From an uncultured Desulfobacteraceae bacterium (GTDB lineage: Bacteria; Desulfobacterota; Desulfobacteria; Desulfobacterales; UBA5852), in the NCBI GenBank assembly GCA_913060875.1, contig CAJXSL010000009.1, positions 1 through 64,000 of the forward strand: DNA of 64,000 bases. The letters are read 5' to 3'. Under the pieces are notes generated by a model. The model worked only from the letters and a program-made list of their open reading frames with translations. It did not search any database and had not been told where the DNA came from. The translations under genes and the position numbers were made by a program. Shown here in pieces: positions 1 through 9,400 of the stretch (position 1 is the stretch's first letter; each line of letters begins with the position of its first letter).

Positions 1-77
1 GTAGGATTCGAACCCACGGAGGTGTTACCCTCAACGGTTTTCAAGACCGCCGCTTTCGACCACTCAGCCATCCCTCC
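1..77 (-). tRNA. tRNA-Ser (TGA), 3' end cut by window edge
   Basis: Read on the minus strand, the molecule starts GGAGGGATGGCTGAG, has the long variable arm of a class II tRNA, and carries anticodon TGA in the loop CTTGAAA. The T-arm GGTTCGAATCC is present. The window begins before the last acceptor-stem bases, so the 3' end is missing here. It is transcribed away from the gene at 259. Confidence 0.93.
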
Positions 78-258
78 CTGCAATGAAATTTGCTTTTTAT
101 CAAGACAGGCGGACGGGGTCAATAATTTTTCATACCCCCATGCGTTTTGAAGTTGACATGCCATTTTGAATATGGTTTCCAAGGGCCAAAAAGCGTCTCA
201 ATCCCCGTAGAACCCGCCGACAAAACATTCATAGCGCTGTCGGCCCAAGGAGTTTTAT

Positions 259-732
259 ATGAAACAAAAATTCCATATTCGCAAAAATGATGCTGAACAA
301 ATTCTCGTTATCAGGGAAAGCGCCGAACTGGATAAAGATGTCATGTCCCTTTTGTGCGAAGTCACCTTGCCCGCGGAAGCAATTCAAAATGCCATTGAAA
401 ACGGTCGCGAGGCGCTGATTGCCGCCCTGCGAACCCGCAACATGTATCCGCCCCGGGCATACGCCGAAATGATTGCGGATGCGGTGCAAAATCTTTACCA
501 GTCCCCGGACAGTGACACAGCGGAATTGATGTTTGACGATCTCGACCTTCTCAATCACGAGCGGGCCGCTGCGACGGTGCTTGATGACATTGAGGAAGAG
601 GCCGGTGAAATTGACGAGCTTCTCGATGACGGTTTCGATTCCGATTATGAGCAAAACGGCAATATCAAGAAAATCAACTCGCCCATAAAAATCGATGACG
701 AAAACGCCTCGGATGTTGACGAAGGATTGTGA
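259..732 (+). CDS. Acidic conserved-hypothetical protein
   Basis: This encodes 157 residues with no motif I recognise. The first 100 residues look helical and globular. The C-terminal third is strongly acidic, with runs of D and E (for example the stretch around residues 110-133), and is probably disordered. There is no signal peptide or membrane segment, so it is predicted cytoplasmic. AAGGAG sits 7 bases before the ATG, which supports this start. It stands alone between tRNA-Ser and the hydrogenase genes, with about 500 bp before the next gene. No function is proposed. Confidence 0.7.
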   Translation: MKQKFHIRKNDAEQILVIRESAELDKDVMSLLCEVTLPAEAIQNAIENGREALIAALRTRNMYPPRAYAEMIADAVQNLYQSPDSDTAELMFDDLDLLNHERAAATVLDDIEEEAGEIDELLDDGFDSDYEQNGNIKKINSPIKIDDENASDVDEGL

Positions 733-1233
733 TTCCGCAGGCGCCTGTATTCTATAGGATTATCCACAACGGACTTTGCCGGCAAGCAGCTAGCGTGCGG
801 ATCTCTGCACCACCGGCCCCGTTGTGGCTGACTGAAATTTAGCGCTGACCGGCGCCACAAAAGCGCCCCGAATATTCTGGCGGCCTCCTCCGTTTATAAA
901 TCCAAACGGCCTCAGGGTCATTGCCACCCGCATAAGCCGTTTCGCCATGTTCCTTTTCGCCCCCCCGCTTAGGCCATAATATATCGATATTTTATATGAT
1001 TCAGGGATGCTAAACGCCGTCTCCCGAAGATAACTATTGACTTGCGGGATGCTATCTTTTAACCATAGTCAGTTTATTTTATTTCCTTTTTTTCAGAAAA
1101 ATGGCAATCAAGCATCCTTGGGACATATGCCGGCAGATCGAGCCGGAATTATGTGATAGGCGTTATCCGGACCAGTTTTCTTTTATTCTCGCGCGAGGTA
1201 TCAGGCGTTTTTAACCGCATCAAGGAGGTGCTG
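733..1233. other. Long intergenic region before hydrogenase operon
   Basis: This is about 500 bp without a convincing gene. It becomes AT-rich from about 975, with a small palindrome ATATCGATAT near 981. A possible sigma70-like promoter is TTGACT at 1037-1042 with a poor -10 (TAACCA) 17 bp on. No clear sigma54 or FNR site was found. It probably holds the hydrogenase promoter and a long 5' leader. Confidence 0.35.
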
Positions 1234-2175
1234 ATGGAAAAGGAGAAGGAGTTCTACGAACGTTTGAATTCAAAAGGAGTCTCTCGCCGGGACTTCATGA
1301 AGTTCTGTACGTTCCTCACGGCAACCATGGGTTTGTCGTCGTCCTTCGTGCCCAAAGTGGCCGAAGTCTTCGCCGCCCCGAAACAGCGACCACCGGTCGT
1401 CTGGCTGCATTTTGGTGAATGCACGGGGTGCTCAGAGGGCCTTTTGCGATCCATGTATCCCTGGATAGACGAACTGGTTCTCGAAATTTTGTCGGTGGAG
1501 TACCATGAAACCATCATGGCCGCGGCCGGTCATCAGGCCGAAGAAAACCTGCACAACGCGGTTGAAAAATACGCCGGCAAATTCATCTGCGTTGTCGAAG
1601 GTGCCATTGCAACCAAGTTCAACGGCGGATATGGCAAAGTGGCAGGCAAAAGCTTCCTTGAAATTGCTCAGGAAGTGGTGCCCAAAGCCGCTGCCACCGT
1701 CTGTATCGGATCATGCTCCAGTTTTGGTGGTATTCCCGCAGCCAAACCCAATCCCGGCGGCTACAAGGGTGTCGGTGATGCCTTGGGTATCAAAACCCTC
1801 AACCTGCCCGGATGCCCCCCCAATCCGATCAACCTGGTGGGAACCATTGTCAACTATCTCCTCCTGGGCAAACTGCCCGCCCTGGATGAACTGGGACGTC
1901 CCCTGTTTGCCTATGGCAAAACCATCCACGACACCTGCCCACGGCGTGCGCACTTTGAAAATGACGAATTCGTCGAAGAATTCGGCTCCGAAGAAGCGGC
2001 CCTGGGTTACTGTTTGTACAAAATGGGCTGCCGGGGACCGGAGACCTACAACAACTGCGCCGTCGCCAAATTCAACGATGGTACCAGTTGGCCGGTGGAA
2101 GCAGGCCATCCCTGTATTGGCTGCAGCCAACCGGATTTCTGGGACAGCATGACGCCATTCTATGAAGAACTGTAG
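1234..2175 (+). CDS. hynB: Periplasmic [NiFe] hydrogenase, small (FeS) subunit
   Basis: This is the electron-transfer subunit of a group 1 [NiFe] hydrogenase, carrying the FeS relay from the Ni-Fe site. I chose the ATG at 1234 because AAGGAGG lies just upstream; the open frame extends to a GTG at 1153 without a ribosome site. The 313-residue product has a Tat signal (SRRDFMKF, residues 17-24, then a hydrophobic stretch). It also has the proximal-cluster motif CTGC (63-66), CIGSC, GCPPNP, a His/Cys distal region around HDTCPRR, and HPCIGC near the end. It stops at FYEEL without the C-terminal membrane helix seen in HyaA/HybO. The enzyme is therefore likely soluble in the periplasm, as in Desulfovibrio HynAB, feeding a cytochrome c. 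The large subunit follows 56 bp downstream, and export as a complex is expected. Confidence 0.96.
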   Translation: MEKEKEFYERLNSKGVSRRDFMKFCTFLTATMGLSSSFVPKVAEVFAAPKQRPPVVWLHFGECTGCSEGLLRSMYPWIDELVLEILSVEYHETIMAAAGHQAEENLHNAVEKYAGKFICVVEGAIATKFNGGYGKVAGKSFLEIAQEVVPKAAATVCIGSCSSFGGIPAAKPNPGGYKGVGDALGIKTLNLPGCPPNPINLVGTIVNYLLLGKLPALDELGRPLFAYGKTIHDTCPRRAHFENDEFVEEFGSEEAALGYCLYKMGCRGPETYNNCAVAKFNDGTSWPVEAGHPCIGCSQPDFWDSMTPFYEEL

Positions 2176-2231
2176 GATCCGAAATTTAAGGGAATGACAA
2201 TCAGCCCTTTTCAGGAAGGAAAGGAGAACAT

Positions 2232-3881
2232 ATGGGCAAGAGAATTGTAGTTGACCCAATCACCCGAATCGAAGGGCATCTTCGCATCGAGGTGGAAATC
2301 GCGGGAGGCAAAGTCGTCAACGCCTGGAGCTCCGGGCAGATGTTCCGCGGGATTGAAATGATACTTCAGGGACGCGACCCTCGCGATGCCCATCATTTTG
2401 TACAGCGCTCCTGCGGTGTATGTACCTACGTCCATGCGGTTTCTTCCGTCCGGGCCGTGGAAAATGCGGTCGGCGTCAAGATCCCGGCCAATGCACGCCT
2501 GCTCCGGAACCTGCTGCACGGTGCCCAGTATCAACACGACCATATCGTCCACTTCTATCATCTGCATGCCCTCGACTGGGTGGACATCGTCAGCGCCCTC
2601 AGCGCTGATCCCAAGAAAACCGCTGCGCTGGCCGACAACGTCAGTGAAGCCCCCTGGGGCGGAACCGCCTACTACAAAAGCGTCCAAAATCGCATTAAAT
2701 CCTTCGTGGACAGCGGCCAACTCGGCCCGTTTGCCAACGCCTACTGGGGCCATTCCGCTTACAAGCTGCCGCCTGAAGCCAACCTGATGGCCACGGCCCA
2801 CTATATCGAAGCGCTGCGCCTCCAGGCCAAAGCCGCCCGTATGCACGCCATCTTCGGCGGCAAGAACCCCCATCCCCAGTCCCTGGTCGTCGGCGGCATC
2901 ACAGCCATCCGCGACCTGAGTCCTGACCGCATCGCCGAATTCCTGTACCTCACCCGTGAGACCCAGGACTTTGTGAAAAAAGTCTATATTCCGGACTTGC
3001 TGGCCGTGGCCTCCTTCTACAAAGACTGGGGCGGCATCGGTGGCACCACCAACTTCCTGGCTTATGGCGATTTCCCGGAAACCGACGCCGAGCCGGAAAG
3101 CCTTTACATGCCGCGCGGCCTGATCGCCAACCGCGATGTGGGCGCTTTGAAACCGGTGGATCAGGCCAGTGTCACCGAAGACGTCACCTACGGCTGGTAT
3201 GAAAAGGGAGATGCCAAACATCCCTGGAGCGGTGAGACCAAACCCATTCAGGAAGATCCCGAGTATCGCCCGGGCAGCGGCCAGTACACCTGGCTCAAGG
3301 CCCCGCGCTACGAGGATCTTTCCTCCGAAGTGGGTCCCCTGGCCCGGGTCCTGGTGGCCTACGGCAAGGGGCACAAGGATATCAAACCCCTGGTGGACAG
3401 CACCCTGCAAAAACTGGACGTTCCCGTTACGGCCCTGTTCTCCACTCTCGGCCGTACGGCCGCCCGCGGGCTGGAAACGATCGCCATTGGCAACCGCATG
3501 GAAACCTGGATGGGTGAACTGCTGGCCAATGTCAAAGCCGGCGATACCAGCACCTACGAACCCTGGGAAATGCCGGACAAAGCCCAGGGCTTCGGGCTGA
3601 ACGACGTGCCGCGCGGCGCCCTGGGACACTGGATCGATATCGAGGGCGGCAAAATCAAAAACTACCAGTATGTCGTTCCCTCAACCTGGAACTTTGGCCC
3701 CCGGGACAGCAAAGGGGTTTTGGGCCCTGTGGAGGAATCCCTTATCGGTACCCCCATCGCGGATCCGAAAAAACCGCTTGAAATCCTGCGGACCGTGCAC
3801 TCCTTCGACCCCTGCATCGCCTGTGCGGTGCATGTGATCGATCCGGATTCCAACGAAGTGATTAAAGTCAACGTTCTGTAA
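2232..3881 (+). CDS. hynA: Periplasmic [NiFe] hydrogenase, large (catalytic) subunit
   Basis: This subunit holds the Ni-Fe(CN)2CO site that splits or forms H2. The 549-residue length is normal for group 1. The N-terminal motif RIEGH is at residues 12-16 and the first Ni-binding pair RSCGVC is at 59-64. The second pair DPCIAC is at 526-531 and is followed by AVH (532-534). A 15-residue tail starting VIDPD would be removed by the maturation protease after His534. The penultimate ligand position is an ordinary Cys codon (TGC), so this is not a selenohydrogenase. It has no signal of its own and would be exported with the Tat-bearing small subunit. AAGGAGA precedes the ATG, and a strong terminator follows the stop. 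Confidence 0.97.
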   Translation: MGKRIVVDPITRIEGHLRIEVEIAGGKVVNAWSSGQMFRGIEMILQGRDPRDAHHFVQRSCGVCTYVHAVSSVRAVENAVGVKIPANARLLRNLLHGAQYQHDHIVHFYHLHALDWVDIVSALSADPKKTAALADNVSEAPWGGTAYYKSVQNRIKSFVDSGQLGPFANAYWGHSAYKLPPEANLMATAHYIEALRLQAKAARMHAIFGGKNPHPQSLVVGGITAIRDLSPDRIAEFLYLTRETQDFVKKVYIPDLLAVASFYKDWGGIGGTTNFLAYGDFPETDAEPESLYMPRGLIANRDVGALKPVDQASVTEDVTYGWYEKGDAKHPWSGETKPIQEDPEYRPGSGQYTWLKAPRYEDLSSEVGPLARVLVAYGKGHKDIKPLVDSTLQKLDVPVTALFSTLGRTAARGLETIAIGNRMETWMGELLANVKAGDTSTYEPWEMPDKAQGFGLNDVPRGALGHWIDIEGGKIKNYQYVVPSTWNFGPRDSKGVLGPVEESLIGTPIADPKKPLEILRTVHSFDPCIACAVHVIDPDSNEVIKVNVL

Positions 3882-3897
3882 TCAACTATGTGATGGA

Positions 3898-3935
3898 AGC
3901 AGCCGCTCTGCCCTTGTAGAGCGGCTGCTTGTTTT
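3898..3935 (+). terminator. Rho-independent terminator after hynA
   Basis: A perfect 12-bp stem (AGCAGCCGCTCT / AGAGCGGCTGCT) with an 8-base loop is followed by TGTTTTC. It would separate high-level structural-gene mRNA from the maturation genes, with partial read-through possible. Confidence 0.85.
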
Positions 3936-4069
3936 CGGGCTTCCCTCCATTGCCGCCCAATGGCTCTTCCCGCTGCATATACAAGCAACCCCGCCTCATC
4001 CATGACTTGCATGCCACGGCAAACCGTACTATAGGGTGCCGGGGGTATGACCATTACGAGGATCTATTT

Positions 4070-4579
4070 ATGACGGATGAATCAAAAACCAAACCCAACA
4101 TCACCGTGCTCGGTATCGGCAACATTCTTTTAACCGATGAAGGCTTCGGGATACGGGTGGTCGAAAAGCTTCAAGAGCGCTATGAATTCCCGGATAATGT
4201 TATCCTGGTTGACGGCGGCGTTTTGGGGATCAACCTTTTAGGCGTTCTTGCCGATGCCCAGCATTTGGTCGTCGTGGATGCCGTGAAAAACAAACAGCCG
4301 CCGGGCACCCTCTATCGGCTGGAGAAAGATGAACTGCCCGAGCGCATTCTGCTGAAAAACTCATTGCACCAGACCGATTTTCTGGAAACCCTGACCCTGT
4401 GCCAGGCCATCGACAAGGTGCCCCAAACCACCGTTGTTCTCGGGGTGGAGCCGGAAGATATTCTGACCCTCAGCGTGGAAATGACCCCCACCGTGGCCGC
4501 CCGCCTCGATGACATGATGGATCTCGTGATCCAGGAATTGAATCAGCTGGGCGTCACCTGCCGGGAAAGGAGTGCGTGA
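4070..4579 (+). CDS. hynC: [NiFe] hydrogenase maturation protease
   Basis: This endopeptidase trims the C-terminal tail of the hydrogenase large subunit after nickel insertion. The open frame extends upstream to 3929, but that part lies inside the terminator. The ATG at 4070, preceded by GAGG, gives a typical 169-residue protein beginning just before the family motif GIGNILLTDEGFG. Within that motif, the Glu of DEG is a nickel ligand in HyaD/HybD. The later VDGG and HQTD segments match the other metal-ligand regions (Asp and His). It is cytoplasmic. The stop is 2 bp before hypC, and it is co-transcribed with hypC, F, D and E. Confidence 0.94.
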   Translation: MTDESKTKPNITVLGIGNILLTDEGFGIRVVEKLQERYEFPDNVILVDGGVLGINLLGVLADAQHLVVVDAVKNKQPPGTLYRLEKDELPERILLKNSLHQTDFLETLTLCQAIDKVPQTTVVLGVEPEDILTLSVEMTPTVAARLDDMMDLVIQELNQLGVTCRERSA

Positions 4580-4581
4580 CC

Positions 4582-4836
4582 ATGTGCCTTGCCATTCCAT
4601 CGAAAATCATTGAAGTCAATGACAGCATGGGGGTTATCGATGTCGCCGGCGTGCGGCGCGAGGCCAGCCTCCTGCTGATCGAGGAGCCTCAAGTGGGGGA
4701 CTGGGTCATCGTGCACGCCGGCTTTGCCATTCAGAAAATCGACGATGACGCCGCCCAGGAATCCCTGCGCTACCTGCGGGAAGCCGCCCAGTTGCTCGTT
4801 GATGACGACGACCCCGGCGCCGCTGCCAACGGTTGA
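4582..4836 (+). CDS. hypC: Hydrogenase assembly chaperone HypC
   Basis: This small chaperone carries the Fe(CN)2CO group with HypD and delivers it to the large-subunit precursor. The start is placed at the ATG giving MCLAIP, because HypC needs Cys as the second residue; an in-frame GTG lies 6 bp upstream. AAAGGAG lies 10 bases before the ATG. The 84-residue length is normal. The body has the OB-fold pattern with GDWVIVHAGFA, and the tail is acidic (DDDD). The next gene (hypF) begins 34 bp after the stop. Confidence 0.95.
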   Translation: MCLAIPSKIIEVNDSMGVIDVAGVRREASLLLIEEPQVGDWVIVHAGFAIQKIDDDAAQESLRYLREAAQLLVDDDDPGAAANG

Positions 4837-4870
4837 CGGAGAAAAACGCGCCGGCCGGCCCGGCACCATT

Positions 4871-7156
4871 ATGACGACATCGCTTGCGGCCAAACAGATC
4901 AGCGTTAAAGGCATCGTCCAGGGCGTCGGTTTCCGCCCCTATATCTACCAGCTGGCCGATCGCCATAACCTGAACGGCCGCGTTGCCAATACCGCCTCCG
5001 GCGTTCACATCCACGTGGAAGGCCCCCCGGCGGCCATCGAGGCCTTTGCCGCCAGCATTTCAGCGGAAGCCCCCCCTCTGGCCCAAATTACCGGCGTCAC
5101 CATCTCCGACGCGCCCCCCGAGCAACTGGACACGTTTACGATCGTCTCCAGCCGGAATGATACCGGCAAGTCGGCCCTGATATCCCCGGATGTGGCCATT
5201 TGCAGCGACTGCCTGGCGGAAATGCGGTCGTCGGACGACCGCCGTTTCCGCTATCCGTTTATCAATTGCACCAACTGCGGGCCGCGCTACACCCTTATTG
5301 ACGATGTGCCCTATGACCGCCCCCAGACCGCCATGCGCCATTTCCGCATGTGCGCCCGCTGCCAGGCCGAATATGACGATCCCGCCAACCGTCGTTTTCA
5401 TGCCCAGCCCAACGCCTGCCCGCTCTGCGGGCCGCATGTCCGCCTGCTCGATGGCAGGGGCCGGGCGTTGCCCTCCGCCGATCCGGTGCGTACCGCGGTT
5501 GACCTGCTCAAGGCAGGGCATATTGTGGCCATCAAGGGGCTTGGCGGGTTTCATCTGGCCGTGGATGCCGAAAACGAGGCGGCCGTGGTTCGCCTGCGCC
5601 AGCGTAAACATCGCGAGGAAAAACCGCTGGCCCTGATGGCGGCCGACCTGGAACAGGTCCGCCGCTTCGCTTGCGTGGACAGCGAAGAGGCCGCCGTGTT
5701 GTCCAGCCCCCAGCGCCCCATTCTCCTTCTGGTCAAGCAACGCCAGCATACCATCGCGCCCTCCGTGGCCCCCCGCAACCGCTATTTCGGCGTCATGCTG
5801 CCCTACGCCCCCCTGCACTATCTGCTTCTGGAAAATGATTTGGCCGCCCTGGTCATGACGAGTGCCAACCTCAGCGAAGAGCCCCTCGTGATTGCCAACG
5901 ACGAAGCGGTCCAACGCCTGGCCGGCATCGCCGATTATTTCCTGGTGCACAACCGCGATATCCGCCTGCGCTGCGACGACTCGATCGTTCGCAAGACGGC
6001 CGGCGCCACGCGCTTTATGCGCCGTGCCCGGGGCTATGTGCCCACCCCTGTTTTTCTGAGCCATGCCCCGCCGCCGGTCCTGGCCTGCGGGGCCGAGCTG
6101 AAAAACACCATCTGCCTCACCAAAGAGGACCGGGCTTTTGTCAGCCAGCATATCGGGGATCTGGAAAACCTGGCCACCTATGATGCCTTCCGCGAGACCA
6201 TCGCCCACTTGCAGCGCATTCTCGATATCCGGCCCCAGGCGGTGGCCTGCGACCTGCACCCGGACTATTTCAGCACGCGCTACGCCCAGGCGCAGGATGG
6301 GCTGCCAATTATCCCGGTCCAGCACCATCACGCCCATATCGTCAGCGGAATGGCCGAAAACCATCTGGACGACCGGGTCATCGGCCTGGCCTTCGACGGC
6401 ACCGGCTACGGACCCGACGGTACGCTCTGGGGCGGTGAAGTCCTCCTGGCGGACAAAGCCGGCTATGAACGCGCCGCCCATTTCAAACCCCTGCCCATGC
6501 CGGGAGGGGCCGCAGCCATCAAAGCCCCCTGGCGCATGGCCGTCAGCTATCTTTATCAGGCCTTTGAAGGGCGGTTCCGCCAACTGGATATCCCCTTCAA
6601 TGCCGCCATCGATCAAAAGCAGGCGGATATCCTGGTGACGATGGTTCGGCAGGGGCTTAACGCGCCCCTGACATCGAGCATGGGACGGCTTTTCGACAGT
6701 GTGGCCGCCCTGATCGGCCTGCGGCATACGGTGGCGTTTGAGGGCCAGGCCGCCATGGAACTGGAAATGATCGCTGCACCGGAGGCCGCCGGCCATTATG
6801 CCATCGAATGGGTGGAAGGCGACAGCCTCCAGATCCCCACAGTACCCATCATCCAGGGCGTCGTATCCGATCTCGAGCGCGGGTACAGTGCTGCCCGCAT
6901 CAGCCGCCGGTTTCACACCACCCTGGTTCGCCTGTTCACCGATCTTTGCGGCTGTTTACACCGCCGTACAGGATTGCATCAGGTGGTCCTGAGCGGAGGC
7001 GTGTTCCAGAATGCCATTTTGCTCCGCGAGTTGTCCTCGTCGCTAAAGAGAATAGGCTTGACCGTCTACACGCACCGCCTTGTCCCGCCCAACGATGGCG
7101 GGATTGCCCTGGGTCAGGCGGTGGCGGCCGGCGCCATGCTGAACCGCAACCCATAA
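4871..7156 (+). CDS. hypF: Carbamoyltransferase HypF
   Basis: HypF makes the thiocarbamate on HypE that becomes the CN ligands of the hydrogenase active site, using carbamoyl phosphate and ATP. The 761-residue product has the full domain order. First is an acylphosphatase domain with VQGVGFRPY near residue 17. Next come two zinc-finger-like Cys pairs (CSDC/CTNC and CARC/CPLC, about residues 110-185). A YrdC/Sua5-like domain follows, then a Kae1-like carbamoyltransferase domain with the QHHHAHI motif near 485. The frame is open upstream to 4724, overlapping hypC, but homology starts after the ATG at 4871. It is cytoplasmic. Confidence 0.95.
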   Translation: MTTSLAAKQISVKGIVQGVGFRPYIYQLADRHNLNGRVANTASGVHIHVEGPPAAIEAFAASISAEAPPLAQITGVTISDAPPEQLDTFTIVSSRNDTGKSALISPDVAICSDCLAEMRSSDDRRFRYPFINCTNCGPRYTLIDDVPYDRPQTAMRHFRMCARCQAEYDDPANRRFHAQPNACPLCGPHVRLLDGRGRALPSADPVRTAVDLLKAGHIVAIKGLGGFHLAVDAENEAAVVRLRQRKHREEKPLALMAADLEQVRRFACVDSEEAAVLSSPQRPILLLVKQRQHTIAPSVAPRNRYFGVMLPYAPLHYLLLENDLAALVMTSANLSEEPLVIANDEAVQRLAGIADYFLVHNRDIRLRCDDSIVRKTAGATRFMRRARGYVPTPVFLSHAPPPVLACGAELKNTICLTKEDRAFVSQHIGDLENLATYDAFRETIAHLQRILDIRPQAVACDLHPDYFSTRYAQAQDGLPIIPVQHHHAHIVSGMAENHLDDRVIGLAFDGTGYGPDGTLWGGEVLLADKAGYERAAHFKPLPMPGGAAAIKAPWRMAVSYLYQAFEGRFRQLDIPFNAAIDQKQADILVTMVRQGLNAPLTSSMGRLFDSVAALIGLRHTVAFEGQAAMELEMIAAPEAAGHYAIEWVEGDSLQIPTVPIIQGVVSDLERGYSAARISRRFHTTLVRLFTDLCGCLHRRTGLHQVVLSGGVFQNAILLRELSSSLKRIGLTVYTHRLVPPNDGGIALGQAVAAGAMLNRNP

Positions 7157-7245
7157 CCGGAAATTTACCGCTTGTGGCCCCCCGGCTTTTTGGCTATAGA
7201 GGCTAAGTTCTTTACATTCGCGGTTTTAACAGGAAGTGTTGAAAA

Positions 7246-8334
7246 ATGACGCTGCAACACCAGGAAGAATACCGGGACCCCCAACTTTCCCGACGGCTGA
7301 TCGATGCCATCCGCCGCACCAGCACCCGCCCGATCAATCTGATGGAAGTTTGCGGCACCCATACCATGTCCATCTTCCGCCACGGTATCCGGGACGTCCT
7401 CCCGGATACCATTCGCCTGCTTTCCGGCCCCGGATGCCCGGTATGCGTCACCGCGCAGCCGGAAATCGATACCTTTATCGCCTATGCACGGGTGGACGAT
7501 GCCATCGTCACCACCTTTGGCGATCTGCTGAGGGTTCCCGGAACGGCATCGAGTCTCCAGAAGGAAAAGGCGGCCGGCCGGGACATCCGAATCGTGTATT
7601 CCGCCTTCGACGCCCTCAAAATCGCCCAGGCCAATCCGGATAGACAGGTCGTCTTTCTGGGGGTCGGTTTTGAAACCACGGCCCCCACCATTGCCGCCTC
7701 CGTGCTGTCGGCCCGGGAAATGAATGTCACCAATTTCCTGGTGGCCTGCGCCCATAAAACAGTGCCGACCGCCCTCGAAGCCCTGATGCAGAGCGACCAG
7801 GTCCAGATCAACGGATTTCTGCTGCCGGGACATGTTTCGGTCATCCTGGGTCTTCAGGCCTACCGGCCCTTTTTTGACCAATACCAGGTCCCCAGCGTTG
7901 TGGCCGGGTTCGAGCCGGCCGACATTCTCGAAGCCGTGCGCCGACTGGTGGAACAGATCGAACAGGGGGCGCCCCGGTTGGACAATGCCTATGGCCGGGC
8001 GGTCGGCGAGGACGGCAACCCCAAAGCCCGGAGCGTGATGGCAACGGTATTTGAACCGGTGGATGCCGTATTTCGCGGCATCGGTACGATACCCGGCAGC
8101 GGGCTGCGCATCCGCCCCGCATTTGCGGCCCATGATGCGGCGATCCAACTCCCGGTGCAGGTCCCGGAGTCCCGGGAGCCGGCGGGCTGCGCCTGCGGCG
8201 AAATCCTGATCGGCGCGAAGACGCCGCCCGAGTGCCCGCTTTTCCGCAAGGCCTGCACCCCCGAGAATCCCATCGGCCCCTGCATGGTTTCCAGTGAGGG
8301 AACCTGTGCGGCCTATTACCGGTTTCACCATTAA
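7246..8334 (+). CDS. hypD: Hydrogenase formation protein HypD
   Basis: HypD is the FeS scaffold on which, with HypC, the Fe(CN)2CO unit is assembled. The 362-residue product shows the family signatures EVCGTHTMS near residue 34, GPGCPVC near 65 and GVGFETTAPT near 143. Several C-terminal cysteines (CACGE, C-P-LFRKAC, C-AAYYRF) bind the 4Fe-4S cluster. The start is an ATG after GGAAG; the preceding gap of 89 bp is the longest inside the hyp cluster. It is cytoplasmic. Confidence 0.95.
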   Translation: MTLQHQEEYRDPQLSRRLIDAIRRTSTRPINLMEVCGTHTMSIFRHGIRDVLPDTIRLLSGPGCPVCVTAQPEIDTFIAYARVDDAIVTTFGDLLRVPGTASSLQKEKAAGRDIRIVYSAFDALKIAQANPDRQVVFLGVGFETTAPTIAASVLSAREMNVTNFLVACAHKTVPTALEALMQSDQVQINGFLLPGHVSVILGLQAYRPFFDQYQVPSVVAGFEPADILEAVRRLVEQIEQGAPRLDNAYGRAVGEDGNPKARSVMATVFEPVDAVFRGIGTIPGSGLRIRPAFAAHDAAIQLPVQVPESREPAGCACGEILIGAKTPPECPLFRKACTPENPIGPCMVSSEGTCAAYYRFHH

Positions 8335-8352
8335 ACCATCGAAGGCAAACCA

Positions 8353-9366
8353 ATGACACCCGAATTGATATCCCTGGATCATGGCAGTGGCGGCAAAATC
8401 GCCCACCGCTTGACCGCCGAGTTGCTTCTGCCCCTTTTCGACAACCCAATTCTATCCGACCTGCATGATGGCGCTGTGTTGACGCTGAACGGGAACACCC
8501 GCGTGGCCTTTTCCACGGACACGTTTACGGTAACGCCCCTGTTCTTCCCGGGCGGGGATATCGGCGAGCTGGCCGTCAACGGCACGGTCAACGATGTGGC
8601 CATGTGCGGGGCCACGCCCCTGTTCATCAGCCTGGCCCTGATCATCGAAGAAGGCTTTCCCATGGCGGAGTTGACCCGTATCCTGGAAAGCATCAACCGG
8701 GCGGCAAACGCAGCGGGCGTCACCGTGGTGACAGGCGATACCAAAGTGGTGCCCAAAGGCGCTGCCGACGGCCTGTTTATCAACACCTCCGGCATCGGGC
8801 TCATCCCTGAGGATGTCCGCATCGGCAGCACCGGCGCCCAACCCGGTGACAAAATCATCCTCAGCGGCACCATGGCGGACCACGGCATGACGATCATGAC
8901 CCAGCGGGAAGGCCTGACTTTTGACAGCGCCATTGAAAGCGACTCGGCCCCGTTGAACCATATGGTGGCCAAGATCCTGGCGGCCAGTTCCAATGTCCAT
9001 GTGCTGCGCGATCCGACCCGCGGCGGGGTCGGCACGACCCTGAACGAAATCGCCGAATCGTCCCAGGCCGGTATCGTTCTGCAGGAAAGCTGGCTGCCGA
9101 TGCACGACGCCGTGGCCGGTGTCTGCGAACTGCTGGGGTTTGATCCCCTGTATGTGGCCAACGAAGGCAAACTGCTGGCCTTTGTCGCGGCCGAAGACGC
9201 GGAGGCCGTGTTGGCCGCCATTCGCTCGGACACCTACGGCCGGGAAGCCTGTATCATCGGAGAAGTTACGGCCGAGCACCCCAACCAGGTGGTACTGGAA
9301 ACCCGCATCGGCGGCCGTCGGATCGTGGACATGCTCACCGGCGAACAGCTGCCGCGCATTTGTTGA
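8353..9366 (+). CDS. hypE: Hydrogenase maturation protein HypE
   Basis: HypE dehydrates the thiocarboxamide on its C-terminal cysteine to thiocyanate, the CN donor. The 337-residue protein belongs to the PurM-like fold family. It starts with the conserved DHGSGG near residue 10 and has FSTDTFTV and DPTRGGVGT segments. It ends with the essential PRIC-stop, so the reactive Cys is present. It begins 18 bp after hypD. hypA and hypB, needed for Ni insertion, are absent from this cluster and must be elsewhere if the enzyme is made. Confidence 0.95.
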   Translation: MTPELISLDHGSGGKIAHRLTAELLLPLFDNPILSDLHDGAVLTLNGNTRVAFSTDTFTVTPLFFPGGDIGELAVNGTVNDVAMCGATPLFISLALIIEEGFPMAELTRILESINRAANAAGVTVVTGDTKVVPKGAADGLFINTSGIGLIPEDVRIGSTGAQPGDKIILSGTMADHGMTIMTQREGLTFDSAIESDSAPLNHMVAKILAASSNVHVLRDPTRGGVGTTLNEIAESSQAGIVLQESWLPMHDAVAGVCELLGFDPLYVANEGKLLAFVAAEDAEAVLAAIRSDTYGREACIIGEVTAEHPNQVVLETRIGGRRIVDMLTGEQLPRIC

Positions 9367-9400
9367 TGCTTACGACCTTAACCGAAATCGCCGTATAGTC

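Noticed and set aside
2211-3629. 472-codon open frame on the minus strand inside hynA
   Set aside because: It mirrors a well-supported hydrogenase gene in GC-rich DNA, has no family motif and no ribosome site.
5060-6916. 618-codon minus-strand frame inside hypF
   Set aside because: Shadow of hypF; the protein has a composition typical of antisense frames and no motif.
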